A stretch of DNA of 64,000 nucleotides from an uncultured Halomicronema sp. (GCA_937899725.1 CALCCA010000114.1:33442-97441); one strand, 5' to 3'; positions 17,985-26,744 are shown, counted from the stretch's first letter. A program made the numbers and translations. Notes: generated by a model from the letters alone, not told the origin.

Positions 17985-19427
17985 ATGACGAATCCTTTCC
18001 AGACGTTGTCCTATGAGTCGGCTTTTGAATCTCTCGGCCATGAATTCTTTGATATGGTGCGGCCGGCGACGTTTCCCCAGCATCTGCTGCGCTTCCGCAA
18101 CAACGCGTTGCTCCCGATATTGGGCTTGTCATCCGATCAGGTTAGCGATCGCCATTTTATTGAATGCTTCGGTCAGTTTCAGGGCGCGCCGTCGTGTCTG
18201 GCCCTGCGCTACCACGGCTATCAGTTTGGCCAGTACAACCCCTATCTGGGCGATGGTCGAGGGTTTCTTTGGGGGCAAATCCGGGGCGCTGATGGGCATC
18301 TCTACGATCTGGGCACCAAAGGGTCGGGTACGACGCCACACTCTCACGCGAGAGATGGTCGGTTAAGCCTCAAAGGGGGCATTCGTGAAGTCTTGGCAGC
18401 GGAGATCCTCCATCAGTTGGGAGTGCCGACTGCTCGGTGTTTGAGCTTAATTGAAACTGGGGAACCCCTCCAAAGAGACGACGAACCTTCGCCTGCCCGC
18501 TCTGCCGTTATGGTTCGTCAAAGTCGTTCCCATATTCGCTTTGGCACCTTTGAACGGTTGGCCTATTACGATCGCCCCGATCTGATTAAGCAGCTACTTG
18601 ACCATGTCATCACTGACTACTATCCAGAAATCTGGCAAGACCCTAATCCATACCCTTTGTTTTATGCTGTGTTAGTCAAACGGGTCGCCCAATTAGTCGG
18701 TCAATGGATGGCCATTGGATTTTGCCATGGCGTGCTCAACACGGACAATATGTCCATTGTGGGGCAAGGGTTTGACTACGGCCCCTACGCGTTTATTGAG
18801 ACCTACAATCCTTACTTTACGGCTGCATCGTTCGATCGCTCGGGTCGCTATAGCTATCGCAATCAACCCGGCGCTTGCCGCTGGAATCTGGAAATGCTGC
18901 AACGGCCATTGTCTGCTGTCATCCCGTCATCGGAGATGATAGGCAGTCTGAAGCTTTTTGCGGAATTCTATACGCAGGCTTACAACCAAAAACTGTTGAA
19001 TAAGCTAGGATTTCTGACCCTATCCCCTGATTTGGCTCAAGATTTAATTGGCATCACGCTAGAGCTTTTGCTGATCACTAAAATTAACTATCATGAGTTC
19101 TTTGATGGGCTCACACAACGATTTTCAAGGCAGTGGTACCACGACTCAATTCATATCGAGCAAGACCTCAATAATTTGATTTCTGGAGAGCAGCGATCGA
19201 TGTTAAGAAATTGGTGTGAACTCTATCATGGGATTTTAGCAAGACATTCTATTGACGAGATCGATCGAGTCGGACAAAACTTACAGAAGCATAATCCTAC
19301 AGTGACTGTAACGAGTACTGCTCTGGAGGAAATCTGGGAGGCTATTGCTCAAGAAAATAACTGGCAGCCCTTGGAAACTTTTCTGCAACGACTGTACCAG
19401 CCCAATGGGGTAGTCCTAAACAAGTAA
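17985..19427 (+). CDS. selO: Protein adenylyltransferase SelO, C-terminus altered by an IS1-family insertion
   Basis: Pseudokinase-fold enzyme that transfers AMP to protein Ser/Thr/Tyr in redox homeostasis. Signatures: LRFRNNALLPILGL, LGTKGSGTTPHSHARDGRLS, GFCHGVLNTDNMSIVG (metal and catalytic loop) and DYGPYAFIETYNP. The cyanobacterial-type start MTNPFQTLSYESAFESLG supports ATG 17985. The stop at 19425-19427 lies inside the terminal repeat of the IS element: an 8-bp target duplication CCCAATGG marks the junction, and the frame beyond the element reads PNGKT-stop. The insertion has therefore only exchanged the last few residues (GKT became GVVLNK), and the enzyme should still be functional. 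Confidence 0.93.
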   Translation: MTNPFQTLSYESAFESLGHEFFDMVRPATFPQHLLRFRNNALLPILGLSSDQVSDRHFIECFGQFQGAPSCLALRYHGYQFGQYNPYLGDGRGFLWGQIRGADGHLYDLGTKGSGTTPHSHARDGRLSLKGGIREVLAAEILHQLGVPTARCLSLIETGEPLQRDDEPSPARSAVMVRQSRSHIRFGTFERLAYYDRPDLIKQLLDHVITDYYPEIWQDPNPYPLFYAVLVKRVAQLVGQWMAIGFCHGVLNTDNMSIVGQGFDYGPYAFIETYNPYFTAASFDRSGRYSYRNQPGACRWNLEMLQRPLSAVIPSSEMIGSLKLFAEFYTQAYNQKLLNKLGFLTLSPDLAQDLIGITLELLLITKINYHEFFDGLTQRFSRQWYHDSIHIEQDLNNLISGEQRSMLRNWCELYHGILARHSIDEIDRVGQNLQKHNPTVTVTSTALEEIWEAIAQENNWQPLETFLQRLYQPNGVVLNK

Positions 19428-19946
19428 TGATGCCTGTAAAGAAGCATTGTAGTGATGAACAAACATCCAAATCGCTCCGATGTGATTTTCCAGCTTCTTG
19501 GAAAAAGAGAGCGCTTTTCTGACTAAACGTGAGACTCGCTGCCTGACCGTACAGTTGAATCGCTCGATGGAGTTGGTCTGGCCGGTTTCTTTGCCGACTG
19601 CTCGGTGCCGTTTGCTCGGAATGACCTTTTTATAAGCCTCCCAAAAATCTGTGTAGACGACTGCACATTGGCGATAGACCGCTGGTAACGAAGCCCAAAG
19701 CTGTTTGGCGGCTTCGCGATCGCGCTGACCAATCTGGACTCCGGCAATCTCGCGGGTGTTCTCATCGATGGCTAGCCAGAGCCATTGTTTGTTCCCTTTA
19801 TGGTCGACAAAAGACCACATCTCATCGGCTTGCAGCGTTAACTTGCTTTTTTTTGGCAGATATATGAACCTGTCGAGGCACCTCGGCGTAGCGAGCGTTG
19901 ACATAATCCTGTAGCCATTTTTCAGACACCTGAGCGACCCGAGCAA
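19416..19946 (-). CDS. IS1 family transposase InsB (DDE domain frame)
   Basis: The catalytic half of the IS1 transposase: ADEMWSFVDHKGNKQWLWLA, VVYTDFWEAYKKVIP and GQTNSIERFNCTVRQRVSRL are conserved InsB segments, ending in a helix-rich tail. Independent translation from 19946 is unlikely; homology begins only near the A8 run at 19847-19854, where the frame of InsA must be left. The required shift is +1 (or loss of one A from the transcript), unlike the classical -1 of IS1. Confidence 0.85.
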   Translation of the reverse strand: MLGSLRCLKNGYRIMSTLATPRCLDRFIYLPKKSKLTLQADEMWSFVDHKGNKQWLWLAIDENTREIAGVQIGQRDREAAKQLWASLPAVYRQCAVVYTDFWEAYKKVIPSKRHRAVGKETGQTNSIERFNCTVRQRVSRLVRKALSFSKKLENHIGAIWMFVHHYNASLQASLLV

Positions 19947-20136
19947 TGCCTGCTAGAGCAATCCGTTCCAGTAACAGACGGTCTATCCAAGCTTTCTTTT
20001 CATCCGAGATCACGATTTTGGTTGGATTCTCAATGAACTGTCGTCCACAGTCTTGGCATTTGAATCGTTGTTTACCATTGTGGATATGACCGTTTTTGAC
20101 AATCTGCTGACCGTTACACTGTGGACAATTAAGCAT
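19822..20136 (-). CDS. IS1 family InsA (zinc-finger/HTH frame)
   Basis: 104-residue DNA-binding half of the transposase. The CxxC zinc-ribbon pair (MLNCPQCNGQQ and RFKCQDCGRQF) and a helix-turn-helix (LALAGIARVAQVSEKWLQDY-like segment, here RIALAGIARVAQVSEKWLQ) are clear. Its frame passes through the A8 run and ends soon after at 19822, so the full transposase needs frameshifting into InsB. Confidence 0.86.
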   Translation of the reverse strand: MLNCPQCNGQQIVKNGHIHNGKQRFKCQDCGRQFIENPTKIVISDEKKAWIDRLLLERIALAGIARVAQVSEKWLQDYVNARYAEVPRQVHISAKKKQVNAASR

Positions 20137-20362
20137 AGAGATGACTCTGGTTAATGACTTATGCTCTATGCTCTCACCATCATTACGTCTACAGGACTAC
20201 CCCCAATGGAAAGACATGAGTGCAGTGACCATCAACTTCCCACTTTGAAAAATCTCTTTTGCCCTGAAAAGTTTTGCTCGACGGCCTCTCGCTTTCAATC
20301 ATCTGGCTTTCAAGCATCTGTAAGATGTGGTCGAAGCAAGCTTAAATCATCGCCTTGCTGCT

Positions 20363-20391
20363 GCCACATTCCCGCCGGTCAGGAATGTGGC
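20363..20391. terminator. Hairpin between selO and the EEP gene
   Basis: GCCACATTCC (20363-20372) and GGAATGTGGC (20382-20391) form a perfect 10-bp stem with a 9-base loop. Only CTTCTC follows, so termination is possible but not typical. It lies 35 bases before the next ATG and could also influence its translation. Confidence 0.5.
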
Positions 20392-20425
20392 TTCTCAATG
20401 CTGAAGCAAGTGGCGAGAGGGAAGC

Positions 20426-21412
20426 ATGCTGCTGCTGAGTCTTGTTCTTTGGCCCGTGGCACTGGCGCTGCTGCTCAGCTTCACACCGGGAAAATGGTAC
20501 AAGCTATGGCCGTTTGAGCTTATTGGCGCCGGCTACCTCTGGTTTGCCGCTGTGACCGGCATCCTATTGCTGGCACTGGTGTTATTTCGGCCCCGTCCTC
20601 CGCGCCGCAAGGTAATGCTCGTCATGGCGCTAGCGCTCGGCCTCTATGCCACCACCATGGGCACTTGGTATGTCCCACGGTTGCGAGACGCTAGAACTGG
20701 GGACGTTCCGTTAGCAGTCATGACCTACAACGTGAATTATCAAACGTGGAATACTGCCGCCGTGACTGAGCTGGTGAGAGCCCATCCTGTCGATATTTTT
20801 GGGCTGGTTGAATCTTTCAAAGAGCAGGCTGCCGAACTGCGAGACAATGTTCAAGACCTGTACCCTCACTACTACCGCGCTACTGGTGGTGGACTCAGTT
20901 TATTTAGTCGCGACCCCATTGCCGAGGCCACAACAGAGAACTTAGGCACCCAGTATCACAGCCTGTTTGCGATCATTGATGTCAATGGCAAATTAGTGCA
21001 AATTGTGGTGGCTCACCCGCTAGCGCCGGTCTCGATATATAACTTTGTCAATCGCAATGAGGCGATGGGGGCAGTGGCTGCTTATGCGGCACAACAACCC
21101 ATCACAACGGTGATTATGGGAGACTTCAACCTTACCTCGTGGTCAATTTATTTTCGCAACTTTATCCGTAATTCGGGCTTGCGTAGCGTCAATTTAGGGC
21201 ATGGTCTCAATCCAACCTGGTTTTATAATGGCGCTAGACGATCTCTGTCACACCTTGAGCAGATAAAACAGGCGTTCAAAATTCCGATCGATCATATTTT
21301 CGTCAGTCAAGATATTCGTGTCGATCAGGTGATCACGCCCTCTTCTGGGGTGTCTGATCATCGTCCAGTGATTGCCAGGTTGCGTATCATATGGCAGTTT
21401 GTGCCGCTGTGA
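20426..21412 (+). CDS. Membrane-anchored endonuclease/exonuclease/phosphatase family protein
   Basis: 328 residues. Two to three N-terminal hydrophobic helices (MLLLSLVLWPVALALLLSF, FAAVTGILLLALVLF, VMLVMALALGLYATTMG) anchor an EEP-fold phosphohydrolase domain. Catalytic signatures are MTYNVNYQTWN, VDIFGLVESF (metal-binding Glu), MGDFNLTSWS and the terminal GVSDHRPVIARL. The domain probably faces the periplasm. Substrates of the superfamily include nucleic acids, phospholipids and inositol phosphates; none can be chosen here. A good purine-rich site (GAGAGGGAAG) precedes the ATG. Confidence 0.88.
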   Translation: MLLLSLVLWPVALALLLSFTPGKWYKLWPFELIGAGYLWFAAVTGILLLALVLFRPRPPRRKVMLVMALALGLYATTMGTWYVPRLRDARTGDVPLAVMTYNVNYQTWNTAAVTELVRAHPVDIFGLVESFKEQAAELRDNVQDLYPHYYRATGGGLSLFSRDPIAEATTENLGTQYHSLFAIIDVNGKLVQIVVAHPLAPVSIYNFVNRNEAMGAVAAYAAQQPITTVIMGDFNLTSWSIYFRNFIRNSGLRSVNLGHGLNPTWFYNGARRSLSHLEQIKQAFKIPIDHIFVSQDIRVDQVITPSSGVSDHRPVIARLRIIWQFVPL

Positions 21413-21609
21413 AGAGCTGAGCTTGGCTAGACATGCCCCTGCGATCGCTGATTTTCAGAGGTTAGATTGAGGAGCAGAAATTTAGCTTTATTGTCTGCCT
21501 TAGCCTGTGGCAATGTTCTGCCCTGCTGTGAAAAATGAAACTTTAACGTCAGGTTTGAAAATGCTTGCGGCCACCGAACTTTATTGTTAGATCTTCACAG
21601 TTGAGACCA

Positions 21610-22008
21610 ATGTTACGCATTAGATGTGCTACTGGAGAGGTAGAGATTGAGGGAACTAGAAAAGACTATGCTGCGCTGCGTTCTCAGCTTAATCAGCTCA
21701 TAAGCGCGCCTGATATTTGGAGCATCGAGTTTGTGTGTGATGCGGCGTTTGACCCCTCGCCCTATGAACAAAACTGTCAGAAAATGAAGATTGAAATAGG
21801 GTCTGGCCCCAATGAATTCAGCGTCTCTGACTCGGTTCTGAAGGTTGAAGGCTCATCAGCGGCATTAATGAATCTGGGTGAAAATCTTCCTGATGACAGT
21901 GAAATATCTGAAGGAATAATTCAATCCCATCATCATTATGATGTCTACTCTTTTCCAGAGTATGTCGCTAGTGATTCTCCTGCCGTTGTGTTATTACTCA
22001 AGCCATGA
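21610..22008 (+). CDS. Small protein, possibly Imm32-like immunity protein
   Basis: 132 residues from ATG 21610 (MLRIRCATGEVEIEGTRKDY). It alternates short strands and a helix, with a motif FSVSDSVLKVEGSSAALMNL in which a strand is followed by GSSxxL; this recalls the Imm32 type of polymorphic-toxin immunity protein, but the match is from memory and weak. It ends with SFPEYVASDSPAVVLLLKP. The next gene encodes ankyrin repeats, another fold used by immunity proteins. No toxin is seen nearby. Confidence 0.55.
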   Translation: MLRIRCATGEVEIEGTRKDYAALRSQLNQLISAPDIWSIEFVCDAAFDPSPYEQNCQKMKIEIGSGPNEFSVSDSVLKVEGSSAALMNLGENLPDDSEISEGIIQSHHHYDVYSFPEYVASDSPAVVLLLKP

Positions 22009-22130
22009 GTTGACGAAAACTCTCTTTAAAGTGGCCTTTCAAAGAACACTCAGGTTAAGCGGTCAGATGTATTGGCTTGGTGGCTACTCTTACCTCTGAC
22101 CGTTAACTGTTATGGACACCCCTGCCAAGC

Positions 22131-22655
22131 ATGACAATACCCGAACACATTGTCGGAGCTTTTATCGATGCTGCTGTGCAAAATCGACCAGCGGCTCTGA
22201 AATTGCTGCAACAATATCCAGCCATGCCGACGGCAAAATATCGATCAGAGACGGCACTACATTTTCTCGTGACAGAAGGGTTCCTTGACGCGGCGATCTT
22301 CTGTATTCAGCATAGATTTGATATCAACAGCGTCAATGATTTTGGTGATACGCCGCTATCGATTGCCTGTCAGATTGGTGACGCCAGCCTGGTCGATCAA
22401 TTACTGGCTCACGGTGCTGATCCGAATTTAGCGTCTGCAGTCAGGGATTGCCCGCTGCATTGTTGCCTGCAGCTGGGTCGAACAGATTTAATGGCGCTGT
22501 TACTCGATGCGGGGGCAGATCCGTACTACGTGACTGATTTAGAGGAGACTATCTTTGATCTAAACCCGAACGACGATTCAAAACGACGGAAGGTCTCTAA
22601 TTTTCTTGCTGATCGGGGTATCGATATCGCTAACACTAGCCCAGATCGCGGATAA
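22131..22655 (+). CDS. Ankyrin repeat protein
   Basis: 174-residue solenoid. At least three ankyrin units are visible: SETALHFLVTEGFLDAAIFC, FGDTPLSIACQIGDASLVDQ (followed by LLAHGADPNL) and RDCPLHCCLQLGRTDLMALL (followed by LDAGADPYYV). No signal peptide or catalytic domain. Such proteins bind other proteins; in bacteria short ones often accompany toxin systems as immunity proteins. It follows the preceding small gene on the same strand by 120 bases. Role here unknown. Confidence 0.82.
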   Translation: MTIPEHIVGAFIDAAVQNRPAALKLLQQYPAMPTAKYRSETALHFLVTEGFLDAAIFCIQHRFDINSVNDFGDTPLSIACQIGDASLVDQLLAHGADPNLASAVRDCPLHCCLQLGRTDLMALLLDAGADPYYVTDLEETIFDLNPNDDSKRRKVSNFLADRGIDIANTSPDRG

Positions 22656-23013
22656 CAAATGATGTGCCGGAGTGGCAGGTCAGCCAGTTTTCATCAGGTT
22701 GAGTGACTCATTCACCCAGTAATCCCAGGCATGAGATAGCAAATTGATACTCATTAGAGGCTTTTAGAAACAGCAAAACAGCAGAAGAGTTCTGTTCGAC
22801 AACGTGCAGATGAGATTAAAGAGTACCGATGTAAAAACTTGATCGCTGGGATCTTCAATCACAGCGATCTTAAAAATATTGGCACCATCATTCGAAGTGG
22901 ATCTAAAACGCATCAACATGATGATGTGCAGTCACAGTATTAATGTTGGCTGAATAGCTGTTTCTGGGAGGTTGCATGCCATTGGGCTCACAAGCTAACG
23001 TGAAATCAATAGC
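22656..23013. other. Intergenic region, left flank of the IS256-family element
   Basis: About 360 bases without a convincing gene or repeat. The IS256-family terminal repeat starts directly after it at 23014. Confidence 0.4.
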
Positions 23014-24387
23014 GAGACTGTGCAGAATTTTGTGTAAGCGGTCTAAAATCCCGATAACTCAGGAGACCGCATCATGTTCCGGAACAAACAAGTCTCGAAT
23101 CGCGCCGATGAGCTGCTGGATGAGCTGTTATCAGACTGTCAAAGTCCAGAAGAGATTCTTGGCGAGTCCGGCTTACTTAAGCAGTTAACCAAACGCCTGG
23201 TAGAACGTGCTTTAGCCGGAGAACTTAACCATCATCTCAAAGAGAACAGTGGCCGTTACGACACCCGTGATTGTCGTAACGGCTACTCATCCAAAACGGT
23301 GCAGTCAGAACATGGGGAATTAGAGTTGGCGATTCCGCGCGTTGGCGCTAGCCTGTCCAGAGGACAATCGCCAAAGCACCTTTGAGCCCGTGTTGGTACC
23401 AAAGCATCAACGACGACTGAGCGGTTTGGACGAGAAGATTCTGGCGCTGTACGCACGGGGGATGAGCACCCGAGATATCGCGTTGCAACTGGAAGAACTC
23501 TACGGCACCCAAATCTCACCGGCCATCATCAGCGAGGTGACCGATACGGTCAGTGAGGACGTCAAAGCATGGCAGCGCTGCCCTTTGGACGAACTGTATC
23601 CCATTCTCCTCCGGAGACGCTGCGCGAACGTTTATCTCGATGCCCTCTACGTCAATATCAAAGTCGCCGGACGGGTCAGCAAACGCGCGGTCTACGTGGT
23701 GCTGGGCCTCAACCGCGAGGGCAACAAAGACCTACTTGGTCTCTGGATTGGCGAGGCGGAGGCGGAGGGCGCGAAGTTTTGGCTCAAAGTCCTCACGGAC
23801 CTCAAGAATCGGGGTCTGAAGGATATGCTGATTGCTTGTTGTGATGGCCTCAAAGGCTTTCCTCAAGCGATTGAAGCCGTGTATCCCCACACCCAAGTGC
23901 AGCTTTGCATTGTCCATCTGATGCGCAACTCGCTGCGCTATGTCCCTTGGAAAGATAGCAAGGCGGTCGCTGCTGACCTGAAACCCATCTATCGAGCCGC
24001 CACCTTGGAGGAGGCAGAGACTGCTCTGGAAGAGTTTGCCGCTAAGTGGGATGAGCACTATCCAGCCGTGAGTCAAATCTGGTTACGACATTGGGAAAAC
24101 ATCATCCTCATCTTTGATTATCCGATGGAGATCCGCCGCGTCATCTACACCACCAATGCCATTGAGTCAGTCAACCGCTCATTGCGGAAGGTGGTTAAGA
24201 CCAAAGCTGTTTTCCCAATGAAGACTCCGTTTTTAAGCTGATGTATCTGGCGATGAACAACATTTCAAAGCGGTGGAATCGACCTATCAAAAATTGGAGG
24301 GCTGCCCTGTCACACTTTGCTATTCTGTTCCCAGAACGCTTCAAAGTTTGAACCCAAATCTGCTTACACAAAAATCAGAAGACTCTC
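23014..24387 (+). mobile_element. Degenerate IS256-family insertion sequence
   Basis: 1,374 bp bounded by imperfect 27-base terminal inverted repeats (23014-23040 and 24361-24387) that share TTTTGTGTAAGC at their inner ends and GAGA at their outer ends. No matching 8-bp target duplication was found, so one flank may be rearranged. The transposase is broken twice (see the pseudogene entry). Confidence 0.85.
23074..24351 (+). pseudogene. IS256 family transposase, broken by a 22-bp insertion and a 1-bp deletion
   Basis: Mutator-type DDE transposase. The N-terminal part (ATG 23074) reads SGLLKQLTKRLVERALAGEL and RYDTRDCRNGYSSKTVQ up to ELAIPR. There, 22 extra bases (23341-23362) shift the frame before [16 protein letters not shown] resumes. 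The catalytic part ([44 protein letters not shown]) is intact until about 24215, where one missing base after KAVFP causes an early stop at 24241. Shifting back restores [19 protein letters not shown] and the true end FPERFKV at 24351. The copy cannot make active transposase. Confidence 0.9.
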
Positions 24388-24838
24388 GAAAAAGCCGAGT
24401 TTGTCGCCATTAAATGCACAGACAACTGAGATTCGTACGTATAGTACAGCAATGAGTCAGGAAGACCGAGACTACATGGTCGAGAGTGGCATGTAAAGTG
24501 GCTGGCGGCAGTCTGTTGAAGCTCTCGTTAGGCTTGTAGAGGCAGACAATTAATTGCAAATGTCTCTCCCAGAGCGGCGATCGTCCCTTTTGCCCCTTTC
24601 AACAGCTATCTGGCTTGCTTAACCCGTTGCTGAATCAGGTCGCTGAAGTTGGGAGCCCGTCCTAAGACGCAGCGAGGCAACCTGTTTTGACTATGGTGCA
24701 TTGTCAAAAGTCCGACGGCATCGTCGAGAAGAGCCCGTTTACTCTGGCCTGAACGGAGTGTTTAAGCGGGCATAAAGATTAGAGCGACCCCGAATATAGG
24801 AGCGCAATAATAGGTTCAGCAGTGAGGAAGTTTTCAGC
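24388..24838. other. Intergenic region with AraC fragment R1
   Basis: Between the IS256 remnant and the pentapeptide gene. No intact gene. It contains the first of four AraC 3'-end copies at 24573-24645, described separately. Confidence 0.55.
24573..24645 (-). pseudogene. AraC-regulator 3' fragment R1
   Basis: The minus strand reads QQRVKQAR-stop-LLKGAKGTIA, matching QQRVEQARQLLPLTKRAIAE of the AraC gene at 28084-28596. It has an internal stop and is only about 25 codons long, so it is a decayed fragment. It lies to the left of the pentapeptide gene. Confidence 0.7.
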
Positions 24839-25750
24839 ATGTGGGAACGATTCAAGCCGCGATCGCCAAAAGGACGGAGCAACCGGTGGTGGCTGATGGG
24901 CGCGATCGCCACTCCAGTCTGTCTCGGGATGTTGTGGTGGCTGTGGCTACTCCCTCATCGCAGTCTGCAACCCGATGAGAGTTACCGCTCCCACAACGAA
25001 AGCGCACCCCTTGTTCACCCCCATCGTGAAGCCTCTATCATCAATCTTGGCACGATAGCAGCGGTTGCCGCTGGAGTTTTCCTGTTACTCAAATTCCGCA
25101 GGGCCAAAAGCAGTGCAGAGACCCTAAACCTCAGCGGGGCCGACTTCTGCGGTGCTGACCTTCACAGTGCTGACTTCTGTGGGGCTGATCTCAGCGGGGC
25201 TAACCTCAACGGGGCTAACCTCAGCGATGCCAACCTCAGCGGGGCCGATCTCAGTGGAGCTGACCTCAACGGAGCGGAGCTGAGCGGAGCTGAGCTGAGC
25301 GGGGCTAACCTCAGCGGGGCTAACCTCATCAGTGCCAACTTGCATGGTGCTGACCTCAACAAGGCTGGGCTCAGGTATGCCAACCTCAGCGGGGCCAACC
25401 TCAGATATGCCAACCTCAGTGGGGCTGACTTCAACTGTGCCAACCTCAGCGGTGCTGACCTCAACTGTGCCTTAATCAGTGATGCCAACCTCAGCGATGC
25501 CAACCTCAGCGGGGCCTTGCTATTTTTTATTAATTCACGAGCAGCTCTTAATCTTGAGCCGTTTCAACTAAAGGCTCAACCTTCACCTTTTTTATGTAAT
25601 GTTGCTCTGCCTGCTTATGCTCAACAACCTCGTGTGAATCCCAATCGCGATTGCGATCGCATTCCTCAACTATTGAGCACTCGCTATGATATTTCACTCG
25701 AAGAGGCTCAGGGGATCGTCGATGAAGCGCGACAACATCACTGGGACTAG
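24839..25750 (+). CDS. Membrane-anchored pentapeptide repeat protein
   Basis: 303 residues. Two N-terminal hydrophobic segments (WLMGAIATPVCLGMLWWLWL and IINLGTIAAVAAGVFLLL) are followed by about 25 A(D/N)LSG-type pentapeptide repeats (ETLNLSGADFCGADLHSADF onwards), predicted to fold as a right-handed quadrilateral beta-helix. The C-terminal region is different: PAYAQQPRVNPNRDCDRIPQ and LLSTRYDISLEEAQGIVDEA. The repeats are visible in the DNA as imperfect 15-base units. No enzymatic function is implied. It lies between two AraC 3' fragments (R1 and R2). Confidence 0.85.
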   Translation: MWERFKPRSPKGRSNRWWLMGAIATPVCLGMLWWLWLLPHRSLQPDESYRSHNESAPLVHPHREASIINLGTIAAVAAGVFLLLKFRRAKSSAETLNLSGADFCGADLHSADFCGADLSGANLNGANLSDANLSGADLSGADLNGAELSGAELSGANLSGANLISANLHGADLNKAGLRYANLSGANLRYANLSGADFNCANLSGADLNCALISDANLSDANLSGALLFFINSRAALNLEPFQLKAQPSPFLCNVALPAYAQQPRVNPNRDCDRIPQLLSTRYDISLEEAQGIVDEARQHHWD

Positions 25751-25791
25751 CCAATTGAGATGCACCAGAGTGAGTCATTGATGCGATTCTT

Positions 25792-25892
25792 CAAACTGAA
25801 GTGACTTTGGCTATTGCATTCACACTGCCAGGCAATTTCTGCGATCTCCCCTTGCATCTCCTTCCACAACTGCTTAGCCCGCTTGATGCGCT
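25792..25892 (-). pseudogene. AraC-regulator 3' fragment R2
   Basis: The minus strand reads EIAEIAWQCECNSQSHFS, matching AIAEIALQCGFNSQSHFTKH of the AraC gene at 28084-28596; the neighbouring KQLW segment also matches at DNA level. Truncated at both ends. Its non-AraC continuation (about 25890-25935) also resembles the sequence after R3, so the two share more than the AraC part. Confidence 0.7.
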
Positions 25893-26067
25893 TTTACCCT
25901 CGACCTAGTAAACTCAGTTTCCGAACCTGAGGTCGTGGATAGATAACTGCTAGCGTTTAGAGAATCAGGCTCATCAGTCACATTTGCGGTATGACAGCGA
26001 ATAAGTAGGGCATCATCCTTGAAATCTGATATCAGCTATGCGATGAGCTCCGAATTACGGATGATTT
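25893..26067. other. Short leader of the BrnT-BrnA cassette
   Basis: No gene. The toxin gene starts at 26068. A regulatory site for the BrnA repressor would be expected here, but none could be identified by eye. Confidence 0.35.
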
Positions 26068-26337
26068 ATGAACTTCGAGTGGGACGAAGCAAAAGCATCT
26101 GCCAACCAGAGCAAGCATGGCGTGTCATTTCTCGAAGGCACAGAAGTATTTGCAGACAATTATTCCTCCTGTGTGCAAGACCCAGACCATTCGTACGAGG
26201 AGAAACGTTACCTACTCTTTGGGCTATCCTCAAAGGGAAAATACTTGGTTGTATCGTTTACCGAAAGGCCGAACACTATCCGAATCATCTCAGCGCGATG
26301 TATGACTCGTCAGGAACGCAAAGCCTATGAGCAATGA
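26068..26337 (+). CDS. brnT: BrnT family toxin
   Basis: 89-residue ribonuclease-type toxin of a type II toxin-antitoxin pair. The sequence MNFEWDEAKASANQSKHGVS, then FLEGTEVFAD, RYLLFGLSSKGKYLVVSFTE, and the closing RIISARCMTRQERKAYEQ are characteristic of BrnT. Full length for the family. The antitoxin gene overlaps its 3' end by 11 bases. BrnT fragments RNA and its antitoxin usually represses the pair; that is family knowledge, not visible here. Confidence 0.92.
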   Translation: MNFEWDEAKASANQSKHGVSFLEGTEVFADNYSSCVQDPDHSYEEKRYLLFGLSSKGKYLVVSFTERPNTIRIISARCMTRQERKAYEQ

Positions 26338-26530
26338 AGACACCTTGAGAGCCGAATACCCAGCCGATCTGATCAAATCGGGTGTGCGCGGGAAATATGC
26401 GAGTCGTTATCGAAAAGGCACGAATGTGGTGGTGATAGATCCCGACCTCCACAAAATCTTTCCAGATTCAGAGTCTGTCAACCGTGCGCTTCGTCAGTAT
26501 GCTGAGGAACATCAAATCTCGCAGGCATAG
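26327..26530 (+). CDS. brnA: BrnA-type antitoxin
   Basis: 67-residue partner of the BrnT toxin, starting inside the toxin's last codons (ATG within TATGAGC). It has a short basic stretch (GVRGKYASRYRKGTNVVVID) and ends in a putative dimerising/DNA-binding helix (SESVNRALRQYAEEHQIS). Shorter than many BrnA proteins. Its identification rests mainly on position, overlap and size. Confidence 0.78.
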   Translation: MSNEDTLRAEYPADLIKSGVRGKYASRYRKGTNVVVIDPDLHKIFPDSESVNRALRQYAEEHQISQA

Positions 26531-26570
26531 TCCGTCCTAGAGACTATACTGATTGCGTCTCGAAAGCGTT

Positions 26571-26670
26571 TGTGAAATGACTCTGGCTATTGAAGCCGCA
26601 CTGCAAGGCAATTTCTGCGATCGCCCCTTTCGTCCCTTTCAACAACTGCTTGGCCCGCTCGATGCGCGAT
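26571..26670 (-). pseudogene. AraC-regulator 3' fragment R3
   Basis: The minus strand reads ERAKQLLKGTKGAIAEIALQ, then CGFNSQSHF, closely matching the AraC gene at 28084-28596 (EQARQLLPLTKRAIAEIALQ, CGFNSQSHF). It is a fragment of about 30 codons, lying between the BrnT-BrnA pair and the HEPN pair. Confidence 0.75.
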
Positions 26671-26744
26671 CTCACCTAGCCAAACAAGCTCGTTTTTCCG
26701 TCTGAGTGACCAGGCAAATGATGGGATAACACCTCCCATTCCTA

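Larger units (their letters stand above)
19409..20201 (-). mobile_element. IS1-family insertion sequence
   Basis: 793-bp element with terminal inverted repeats starting GGTAGTCCT, and further matching sequence at GTAATGATG about 15 bases in. It is flanked by 8-bp direct repeats CCCAATGG (19401-19408 and 20202-20209), a duplication size typical of IS1. It encodes InsA and InsB on the minus strand in two frames that overlap at an A8 run. It sits in the last codons of selO. Confidence 0.92.

Noticed and set aside
25124..25503. Long minus-strand open frames with Leu/Ala/Ser/Pro repeats opposite the pentapeptide gene
   Set aside because: Mirror image of the 15-base pentapeptide repeat DNA; no independent signals.
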